From Hanleya hanleyi (taxonomy: Eukaryota; Mollusca; Polyplacophora; Lepidopleurida; Hanleyidae), in contig JAVTVY010020282.1 in the NCBI GenBank assembly GCA_036873755.1, forward strand, positions 16,246 through 80,245: 64,000 nt of DNA, written 5' to 3'. Made by a program: the position numbers and the translations under genes. Shown one piece after another: positions 34,901-46,900 of this stretch. Position 1 is the stretch's first letter. Each line of letters starts with the position of its first letter. The notes under the pieces are model-generated. The model did not search any database, was not told the origin of the DNA, and saw only the letters and a list, made by a program, of their open reading frames with translations.

Positions 34901-37900
34901 CCGACTTTCAATAGGCTTCTGGTACTGGCTGTATTAAACAACTGTATGAAGTTTCATTGTTTTGAGTGAAGGACTTTTTGAGATATGTGTTTACAAGGAT
35001 AAAAACAGACAGACATGTATAAAGGGGCATAACTCCTGAAAAACACATCCAATGGCACCGACTTTCAATAGGCTTCTGGTACTGGTTGTATTAAACAACT
35101 GTATGAAGTTTCATTGTTGTGAGTGAAGGACTTTTTGAGATAATGTGTTTACAAGGATATGGACCAACAGACATGTATAAAGGCGCATAACTCCTGAAAA
35201 ACACATCCGATTACACCGACTTTGAATAGGCTTCTGGTACTAGCTGCATTAATCAACTGTATGAAGTTTCATTGTTGTGAGTGAAGGACTTTTTGAGATA
35301 ATGTGTTTACAAGGATAAAAACAGCCAGACATGTATAAAGGGGCATAACTCCTGAAAAACACATCCAATGGCACCGACTTTCAATAGGCTTCTGGTACTG
35401 GCTGTATTAAACAACTGTATGAAGTTTCATTGTTGTACGTTGTACTTTTTGAGATAATGTGTTTACAATGATATGATGGACAGACGGACGGACGGACGGA
35501 CGGACAGACGGACGACGGAGGCAACGACAATACCGCTCGGGCAGAATCTGCCCGAGGGGTAAAAACTGAGGCAACCTATTTTTATTCAAATGGTAAAGTT
35601 CATTATTCCAAAAAAGCAAGTTTCTTTGATGAGAACCAAGAGAGTTATTAGCGCATGATTTTGAGAACTATTCTGTTAGACGGAGGTATCCCAGCAGTCT
35701 TTGCGGCGGCCCCTGACAACTATCGCGTGGGATAAAGTGAAGCATAGCGACGTATTCACGAAGCCCAGGCAGACCGCGCTTCTCGCCGTTAATTCGTATT
35801 TCCTCGACGTTCGTGGCTGGTAATCATTTGGAATCGATAAGATATCATTAATACGAAGCTGCGCATCTGAAAACCCCTCGGCTCTGGGTACATTCATAAT
35901 GTATTCAATTTGAACCAAGATGTCAGGAACACCAAACAGTCAAGTCATAAATGTACAGATTATCAAAAAATTTTGCAATTAGAAATGACCCCTAAGGTTT
36001 CCATTCAATCAGAGAAACCGGTCCATTACATAAGTTTCTTGATGCATCAATGATGTATACCAAATTTTACATCGAGCATTTGAATGGTGACAGAGATCAT
36101 TAATGATTTCGAATAAATTAAAGATGGCCGCCCATCCTTCCCGCCACTCAGAGAAACTGATGTGGTTATTCAATGGAAGTCTCTTGATACATTGATGCTG
36201 TATACCAAGTTTCGTATAGAACACTGAAATGGTATCAGAGATATACAACATTAAAGATTTTGCATAAATTAAAGATGGCCACCAAGGTTTCCGCCCAATC
36301 AGAGAAACCAGAACTGTCATTTGTCGTAAGTCTCTTGATGCATCGATGATGTATACCAAATTTTAAATCCAGCACTTGAACGGTATCAGAAAACGAGATC
36401 ATTAATGATTTTGCATAAATTAAAGATGGCCGCCCATCCATCCCGCCACTCAGAGGAACTGATGTGGTTATTCATTGCAAGTCAGTTGATACATCGATGC
36501 TCTATACCAAGTTTGGTATAGAACACTTAAATTGGATCAGAGATATATATCATTAAAGTTTTTGCATAAATTAAAGATGGCCGCCAAGGTTTTCGGTCAA
36601 TCAGGTCCCGATTCAAAGTATCTGGATGTATCGATGATGTATACCAACTTTCATATAAAACAACTGAATGGTAACAAAGATATGTATCATTATCGATTTC
36701 GCATAAATTAAAGATGGCCTCCAGGATTTCCAGCTAATCAGAAAAGCCGGTTTGGTAATTCATTGAAAGTTGCTTGATGTATCGATGATGTATACCAACT
36801 TTCGTATTGAACAGTTGAATAGTTTCCGACATATGGATCATTATCCATTTCGCATAAAATTAAAGATGGCCGCCAAGGTTTTCATCCAATCAGGTCCCAA
36901 TTAAATAGGCTTCTGGTCCATGACTAGGTAAATAAGCATACCAAATTTGGAATTCTTCAGTGGAATCGTTCTCCGGCTATCTCGCTCACGTACGGACGTA
37001 CGGACATACAAGACGACGACAATACCCCATGGCCAAAATTGGCCGAGGGGTAATAAGGTAACATTTAACAGCTGAAAGGATCAATTGTGTGGTGAAGACT
37101 CCAGGAAAGAGTAATAAACAGCTCTAAATAACCTACAAGAGTGAGCTACAGGGCGCTTACCCAGCCGTCAAAATCCTGGGGTTAACACAGCGGCAACACC
37201 GTTATTGTCGGCATATAGCACGGATAATCTGTTTCACTTTCCCCCCATAAAGCTGTTAATTATCCATATTCAATGATTGACTTATTAAATGATTGACTTA
37301 TTGATCATTAAATGGTAAATAACGCAGATATATACTTGTTTTAGCAAAATTCCTTCGGTTATATATAAACTGAGTTTTCATGACAATCTCAGACCATATT
37401 TACAACACACGTAAGACCAAAGATCAAATAAAATTGATTGATTGACTGTTTATACAGAAAATTTACCATACGGTTATAAGCCATGGATACAGACTCCTCC
37501 ATGCTGATGTTAATCATTTAATAAGTCAATCATTGAATATGGATAACTATCAGCTTTATGGGGGGAAAGTAAAACAGATTATCCGTGCTATATGCCAATA
37601 ATAACGGTGTTGCCGCTGTGTTAATCCCAGGATTTTGACGGCTGGGTAAGCGCCCTGTAGCTCACTGTTGTAGGTTATTTAGAGCTGTTTATTACTCTTT
37701 CCTGGAGTCTTCACCACACAATTGATCCTTTCAGCTGTTAAATGTTACCTTATTAATGATATCTTATCGATTCCAAATGATTACCAGCCGCAAACGTCAA
37801 GGAAATACGAATTAACGGCGAGAAGCGCGGTCTGCCTGGGCTTAGTGAATACGTCGCTATGCTTCACTTTAGCCCACGCTTTAGTTGTCAGGGGCCGCTG

Positions 37901-40900
37901 CAAAGGCTGCTGGGATACCTCCGTCTAACAGAATACTTTTCTAAATGACATCATTTATCTTTAAATAAATCGATTCTTGTAATAAATTTGAGAAAGTTAT
38001 TTATTGATCTAAATTCTTTGAAGCAAGGGCATTCAGGAAATGTAGAGTTGGTATGGATACAAAAAAAACACTGCCCCGTAATGAAGCAAAATTGTGATAC
38101 ATACATTTACGCAACTGCGAACCGATACAGTAACCTTAATAGAAATTCAGAAAACACAAAAGCTTTAATAATAGACATTTAAAGTGCAGCGCATGTTCTT
38201 TACTGGGTCAGTTGTAGGAGGTAAATGACTGGCTTACAGATGGAGATTGAGAGGGAACAGACTAATATACCTGGTGAGAGACTACATCATTATCACTGTT
38301 GTAGACACATCTCCCATATGGTCCAGTCTTTAACGCATCAGTCACACTCTCAATATCGGGGACATCAACGATGACGCTAACCGGCCAACCAGTGTGACCC
38401 TGGGAATCAACAGATCATAAAACATTCAATTCAATGCAAACATCATTTCAAAGGGTACACACAGCTCAGCTTCAATTGAAGTACAGGACATCATTTTAGT
38501 TTTTTAGCTGAATTCCAAGATATTTCTCAAAAATCGATTTTAAAATTCAAGGACTTTCCAGGATGTATGATTTAAACCCTGTAAATTTCGTGCATCTGCA
38601 AAAATAGATATTTCACGTTATTTTGGTGTATAGCAAGATGGGGTTGCCAGAAAGACAAAGAAATACCCAACACAATGCAGATGTCTTCTGTGGAAATGAT
38701 TGCAAGTTTTCAAACAGCTTTTGACCAAATGAAAACATTTTGGAGACATGCTACATGTATTTTACATACTGATGAAAGATCGCATCTTCTCTAAGCTAGA
38801 AATCCATTGACACCCCTTTTGGTTCTCATTTTCTTTAACAAAGAAACATCGATCACAGCTCAGATTTAAAAATATACATGTTTCACAGATATTATCCACT
38901 AAATATCAGGTCAAAGTCGAATCATCTTCACTCTAACCTTTTAATTATAGAAGAAATTAAATATATGCTGTTCTCTGATAACTCTCTTCATACCATTCCA
39001 TCAACTTCCTATTCAAATAATACTATCACCCGATTGGAAATTAACTGCAGTGGAATTATTAGGGAATTTATACTGCATGTTTGTAATTTCATCCTCTTCG
39101 TCAATGTACCAAAATGAATATTAACTGATTGCTTGTTGGACATGTATGATTATAACTGATACTATCAATGCAGGTTTATAGAAACAACAATGCACCATGG
39201 GATATAATCCAGTTTAAAACATTTGATTGGTCAATTCAAATTTTCAAATGGAAACCTGGGTTTTCATTGGCTTACATTGAAGAAAATTCAGTCCATCACA
39301 GAGTTTCTTTCAAGGCTCAATGAAAAGTATAATGATTCCTCAGCCAATATGTGCTACACAAACTATTGGTCTGCAAGGGCTTTGTTCATGTTACACAATT
39401 TATCACCATGCACAATAAAACATCACTCAGCTGGTGCAATCCAAAAAAGACATTTTTATCTTGTGTGTGCAGCAGGGAAGTTTGAGGATTTCACCTAGCT
39501 GAATGCTGGACAGTTTTATCTTGTGTGTGCAGCAGTGAAGATTTAACAATTTTAACCCTACCTTCCCCCCCCCCCCCCCCCGTTGGTTTTTTGCTCGTAT
39601 CTCCACAACAAAAAATTGAGAACTGAAACTCCGTGACTTTTTCGATTATCATAGTGGGGTCATTTTGAGCCTATTTGCTTGACCCCCCGAGCAGAGGATC
39701 ATGGGTAAATTCAAAATGGCGGCCATGGGGGTACCAGAAAAGTGATGTTTTCACCATATTTCTTCAAAAATTACACAAAAATTCAGCATGTTGATTCAAC
39801 GCGATTCTATGCATTTTACTGAAACCATATGTCTTAGCATCACCAGAAAACACCCCCTGATTTTCCTCCCTCCCTCCCTTCCCCCATTAACCCTACCAGT
39901 CCTGGGGGAGGGGGGGCCAAAATGCCCCCCTACCAAACTTCTGCGATATCTCCGGAACGCCAAAAAATTGAGAGCTGAAACTTCGTGACGTTATAGGGTA
40001 TCATATTGGGGTCATTTTGAGCCTATTTGTATAACTTCACAAGCAGAGGATCATGGGTAAATTCAAATGGCGGCCATGTGAGGTACCAGAAAAAATGATG
40101 TTTCCGTCATATTTCTTCAAAATTTTTGCTTTCCTGTATAGAAAAGTGGGTAAAACTTATTTTATTTCATATCAGATTATTATTTACTAATTTATCATGC
40201 AGTTTTTGCGAAGAAAAATCAAAAACAATTTTTTTTGAAGATTTTGATCAAAAATCGTCCAAAAATGCTCTTTTTAAAAAATAAGGTCACAGTGATGTCA
40301 TCATGGCGGCCATCTTGGATTTGTTTACATTTTCTTGTAGAGCTTGACCCAAAGATATAGTTTGGTAAGTTTCAGCCCTCTAGCCTTAGCAATAGCGAAA
40401 ATATTTGGGGGGGGGCACGTCCCCCCCCCCCAGGCTGCGGTACACCCCAAATTGCCCAGGCCAGATAGGGTTAACAACTGAATGCTATAAACACATGAGT
40501 TGACGAGTCCGTCCCTTGGTCATTAATCCCTGGTTCCACTGTACTTATTAAAGGTGCTATTATTTTGGACAACACTTTATTAGCATGGACTTTAGATTTT
40601 ACATGGATTTCATAAGTGAAGTCCTGTAAATATTCTGTATATATTCAACTCTGATTGAACAAAACTATCCAATTTAGGTTAGTTTAGAAGATGTATATGT
40701 GATCAGAACATTAATGCATCAGAGAACTAAAGGTTCCGCTTTGACCCTTGAGTTGCCGCTCCGGCATGAAGCCAATGCTGGTTGTTTTCTTAAGCAAAAA
40801 CATACGTCTCCCCCAACCTCCCACCTTGCATTGAGTGGGCACATAATTTAAGGGAAAGTGCTATAAAATGAATGTAGCAATAAGTATCCTAAACAAAGCT

Positions 40901-43900
40901 GCACATCTAAAAATATTAATTACAAAGAGGCGATTTTCATTGTTGCAGTAACCCAGTGAGGAGTCGGGATTTATATAGCAATGAGTGGATTGCCGACATC
41001 TACAGCGTCCAACCAATTTGAAATACAGGTAATTGTGAAGCATCAATTATTTCGAAACTGATCACATTATAGGAAAGATGCAAAACATACAAGAGCCACA
41101 CCTATAGTATACATGCTGCACCGTATAGAAGTTTCATGCATCTGCCTTCAGTAGTTTCCAAGATATGGAGTGAACAAAAATTTGACAAACAGATAAGCAC
41201 ATTTTGCATGGACCCACACAAGCACTAGCTCACATCAAAACCTTATTAGATCATAAGGCCATTTCAATGAAGCTTCCATCCAAGTTTGGTGAAATTCATC
41301 CAGTAGTTCTCCACATATCTTGTAGACAAGAGTAGTCCTGTACATACATGCAACAAAGCTGGGCATCAGAAACAGATGGATGCACGCAAACAAACCAAAA
41401 CCTAATCAGATGAGGAGGCCATCACGATAAAGCTGCCATCCAAGTTCGGGGAAATTCCATCCAGTAGTTCTACAGATATTTTACAGACAAGGCTTGTCTA
41501 TACATGTACAAGTAGACAGACGGATGAACCCCAAACATGCACGCACACCGAAACATAATAAGATGCGGGGGCCATTCCAATAAAGAAGTCTGGTGAAGTT
41601 CATCAGATGCCATCACGATGAAGCTTCCATCCAAGTTCGGGGAAATTCCGTCCAGTAGTTCTCCAGATATCTTACAGACAAGGCCTGTCTATACATGTAT
41701 AAATAGATGGACAGGCAGACAGACAACATACCCAGACGAACGCATGCATGCATACCGAAACCTAATCAGATGAGCTCATTGCAATGAAGCTTCCATCCAA
41801 GTTTAGCGAAATTCCGGTTGGGGTAGTTCTCCAGATATCTTGCAGACAAGGCTTGTATATACATGTACAAGTAGATAGACGGATGGATGGACACGAACGA
41901 ACGCTCGCACACACACACACCAAAACCTAATCAGATATCTTGCAGAAAGGGCCTGTATATACATATACATGTACAGGTACATGGACAGACGGACAGACGC
42001 CGAACATTGACGAACGCACACACAAGCCAAAACCTAATCAGATGAGAGGGCTATCCCAATAAAGCTTTCATCCAAGTTTGGTGAACTTCCGTCAAGTAGT
42101 TCTCCAGATATCTTGCAGACAAGGCCTGTATATACATGTACAAGTAGATGGACGGACGGATGGACGGACGGACGGACGGACACCGGATATGGATGAATGC
42201 ATGCACACACACACCAAAACCTAATCAAATGAGGGGACTATCCCAATGAAGCTTCCATCCTAGTTTGGCGGAATTCTGTCCAGTAGTTCTCAAGATATCT
42301 TGCAGACAAGGCCTGTATACACATGTACAAGTAGATGGATGGACGGACGGACGGACACCGGACACAGATGAATGCACGCACACACACCAAAACCTAATCA
42401 AATCAGGGGGCTATCTCAATGAAGCTTCCATCCAAGTTTGGTGAAATTCTGTCCAGTAGTTCTCAAGATATCTTGCAGACAAGGCCTGTATATACATGTA
42501 CAAGTAGGTGGACGGACATCGGACACGGATGAATGCACGCACGCACACACATCAAGATATCTTGCAGACAAGGCAAGGGGACAGACAGACATCCATCCAT
42601 CCAGACAGCACAAACACTAGATGTCTAGTACATAATAATCACCATCAGGTTCAGAATTTACAGATACAATCAAAGTACTTAAAGTACTGATGTCGGGTTT
42701 ACTTGAATTGTATTCACTGTGGCGTTTAAGATATAGTAATGTAGAAATGCATAGATAATTAGAAGCATAAGCTGTGATAACTTACTTTGTATAGAGTGGC
42801 AAATAATATTATGTTTGCCGATGCAAAGTCTATACTGTTCCAAAGAAACTCCCATTTTGTTATATGCAGTAGTTTACTGTGTATGGTTCAAATTTTTTCT
42901 TTCAGTTCAATACCTGTTTCAACACCTGTTTCAAACTCCTGTTTTCAATACCTGTTTCAACTCCCGTTTTCAGCAAAATAGATCAACTCAAGATTGCTTC
43001 AGCTCCAAGACTTTCGCTTTTAACACCCCCAGATATATCAACTCCACCATCATTTATTTCCTGCAAAAAAATTCTTCTTCAAGACTGGATGGTCACTGTC
43101 GCCTGTCGGTGTGCTATCACTCCCCACACAGTCAGGTTGTTGACGCACAACTTTGATTATCAGATAATTACGAATTTGTCTACATTATAGAGAAGTAAGC
43201 TTTTGAAAAGAACTCATCTGTGATAAATGATAAACTTAACCACAATCACTGCTCAAAGACGAACTGCCTGATCTGAACAACGATAGATCTGATCAACATC
43301 GGGTGTGGAGAATGGACCGTGGAGAATGACCCTTCCCGCCGTAACAAATGATACCGGATAAAATAGAATGGAAAGGCAAATTTTAAAAGAAATTGGAAAG
43401 ATCAACTTTACTGCGATAATGTTCACATTATCAAGTTAAATGCACAAGCTACCGTGCATTGTAAATATGTTTATGACTGTCAGACAGAAGAACGATACTT
43501 TTTTATGAATGTTGTAAGGGGCATCAAATGAGAACAGTCTCCGGGCAGGAGATCAAAACTACACATGTGCAGAAGAAAAACGAAAAACTGAAGAGTGATA
43601 CTAATGTAGGTTTACCAAGGGTAAACCCGACAAAAACAGCAAAAGAAATTTATTCATTTCAAAGGTTTGGATTTGCAAACTGGTCGGAGAGTAATTGCAA
43701 TATTTAAAGGCCATGAATTTTCCACCCACATGTCCACACATTGTCACACTCTCATGATGAGCATACAGGTCTTTGCATATACATTTGGGCTGTTATTTAG
43801 GGATTCTCAATCATTCACTCTCACTGTTGTCAGAGTTGTCTCCCTTGATGTGATATATATTGAATCACATCAAGGGGAAGAACTCAAGCTTCATAATTCA

Positions 43901-46900
43901 TGATTATCTCCCCATAACTATGGCTGATGATCCTGTTTTGCTTTAAAATTGTAACTAAAGAATTGCACCAGACAAACTCTGTAATTAAAATGGCATTAAT
44001 GGTTATAAATTTTGGATTGGAACAAATTGATTGAAGCAGCATTTATAAATATGGTCTGGAATAGAGCTAATACACACACCGTTTGGATAGGTTTCAGGTA
44101 TGTCCTCACTGCAGAATAGGGACAGTCATTCTCCACTGAACAGTCCAGGCAACGGTCAGCGGCACCTGTCGGCTAAACAACAACAACATTATATGATTGA
44201 TCATCATTTACTCGTTTCAAAAGTTTCTGAAAGTCATTCAAAAGATAGCTACATGTTGATGAACTCAGTGGAGACTGTGTAACTATCCGAATAAATATCA
44301 CAAGTACATGAGATCATGGGGCCATTAATTAGTGACTTGAGCACACTCCTGTTAGAGTAAAGGGGAGAGGAAGGGGGCTACACTCAAGTTCATTTCACTC
44401 ATATGGTAACAGCCAGTTTTAGAGGTGGGAAAAGCTGGAGTACCCAGGGAAAACCACTGCCTGTTGGCAAGATCAGTTACATGTATATGTGCCGGATTTC
44501 TAATATACCTCATTCTGACAACTCTCACCTTATTTTCTTTAGTAAAATGAAGCAGCTTCCCAAATGAGGACACGTTAACACATTTACTATCACCCAGCCA
44601 ATAAGAAATTAGGTCCAGGTCATGGCCAGATTTTGTCATGAGAGAAAAGCTGCTGGTATCTTCCCGTCTCCAGTTGCCCCTTACGAAGGAATGACCAAAA
44701 TGCCAATGACCAATCTTAGAAATGACAGAAGGGAAAGTTCAGTTGAAGATTGCTGATTCATGTGAGATCAAACTCCACAAAACAAACTTATGCGAATCTG
44801 TCTCAGCAGCAGACCAACTATACCAGGCACTGGGGCTATCTATGTTTTTCCTGTAACTTCTTCATGCATGGGAGTAAGGACTTGGGCAGAGTCCTACGAC
44901 TGATTCTCTCACCTTATTTTCTTTAGTAAAATGAAGCAGCTTCCCGAATGAGGACACATTTACACATTTACTATTGCCCATCCAGTAGGAAATTAGGTCA
45001 AGGTCATGGCAGGATTTCGTCAAAAGACAAAAGCTGCTGGTATCTTCCCGTCGCCAGTTCCCTCTCACGTAGGAATGACCAAAGTGCCAATGGCCGATCT
45101 TTTGAGGATGAAAATATATTAACTCTTTTTCAGGAAATATTTCACAAAGAAACATGAACATGCAACATACCAAGACTGCATGAATAATTTGATTGTCAGG
45201 AAATTCAACCAAGCAAGTTTATATTTTAATTTTGAAGAACTGGTAAAAGTTTTTTTATTTGAATATGTGTAATGTGAAATATCAACAATCTGTCTTAATC
45301 TGTCCTGAACACCAGCACCATATCCCTACCCCCACCCATGCCCATCTCAAAATAATACTAAAAAGTCTTGTCATCGATATCCCAAAATTAATCATTCTAA
45401 ATAACTTGTAAGGCTGTTTGGTCTATATCCCTTGGAAAACTGCAGTTTTGCATTTCACATTTTTCTGTGTATCAGGCCAAGAAACCGAAGTAATTGTTGT
45501 TAACTGCAGAGGCAATTATAGGACTGTAATGATCGTCACCAAATAACAAAAAATATTGCTGCATTCACCACTTAGAGAAATGTTAATACATTTTTGGGGG
45601 AAATTTGCATTGGATAATAGTCTGCTGTGGAGGTAGCAAAATTATAGAAAATTGTACAGAAAATGCGTTATTATTTATAAATCCATTAGGAAATATGTAA
45701 TTTCTTGAAGTTCATTATACTACACATGATGTGTACATGTCTATGTTTGTTCACCCAAAATCAAAAATAATTCTGAAAAGATTTATGTATATATAACCTA
45801 CTGGCTCTAAATGCTGGATGTTGACCACCTGTCCGATAGCTCCCGTTTCTATAAGCTCCTTGATCTTCTTGGCCTGTGGTGTGTATTTCAGTACATGACA
45901 CACAGCCAAGATGACTCCGTTTTCTTGGCACACTCGCACTATCTCCCTACAATCTTCTTCTGTTGTCTGCACATTCAAACAAACAAATTAAAAATCGGCT
46001 TTGGCAATGAATGTGTGAAACAATGATTATTTGGTGTGATTGTGACAAGCAGAATATTAACTATTTAAGTGTAACTTCAACATGCTCAATGCTGGCATAC
46101 ATGCAATCTAGGTAAACCAAGATGTCAAGGAAATAACATCTAGTTCCAATGCTATGAAAATATTCTGTTATCTGTTTTCCACTATCCTTCGGGATACTAT
46201 AATAAGCCATCACAACAAATCCCACCTTTTCAAATTTACATAGATTGACATTGGCTATACACCTGTCTACAACAGCTCTTTTGGTATTTTATATTGCTTG
46301 ACAAAACCAGACTAATCAGAACTTTCTGAAGAAGAACGTTGACCATGCACCATGTCTGGGCAGGGCACCATGTCTGGGCAGGGTGCCATGTCTGGATATT
46401 GTTTATCAAAACCGTTTATTGTAGGGTCTACATGTATGTCTTCACGTGTGTACATGTAATGAGGGAGATTACACACTAGGACTCGCAAGATAAACTAGGG
46501 GTGCTAGTACTGTCCATTGATTGGTTAACTGGGCCAAAATCAACAAACACGAAGTGGCAATCACAGAATCCGATTGGGTAGTTACAATGGGGATCGCCAG
46601 CCACACTAGGTGGCGCTAGTGCTCCAACAGGTAAAGAAGATGTGACGTCATAAAACGAACAATTATAACGTCATTACATTATGACAATGCCTTTGTGACG
46701 TCCAGAAAAACGATATGGGCATGCACCTTTTACCTCTTGGTATACGTAGCCATCTGGCGTCAGTTCGAGCTGGCGAACCTCATTGTGCAAGTCCCCCATT
46801 ACATAGGTGTCATTCCTTAGTTTTTTTTCCACCTGGTGAACTATAATATTCCATGATATTATATCAGAGATTTCTGAGATTGTCATGCATGTACATCGTA

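Noticed and set aside
36009..36848. Several 66-116-residue minus-strand frames with similar peptides
   Set aside because: They repeat with the period of the Pearl-like core and recur at 56032-56848. Open frames of a tandem repeat, not genes.
35676..37928. Two similar ~70-80 residue proteins on opposite strands
   Set aside because: They are the same DNA in the two arms of a palindrome. The similarity is inherited from the inverted repeat, and no start, splice or family support exists.
13476..42625. Protein-coding genes from the 60-88-residue frames in the GAACTACTGG repeats
   Set aside because: Periodic frames in the Helentron-like core (14087-14502, 41803-42613) with Cys/Val/Arg-rich nonsense composition.
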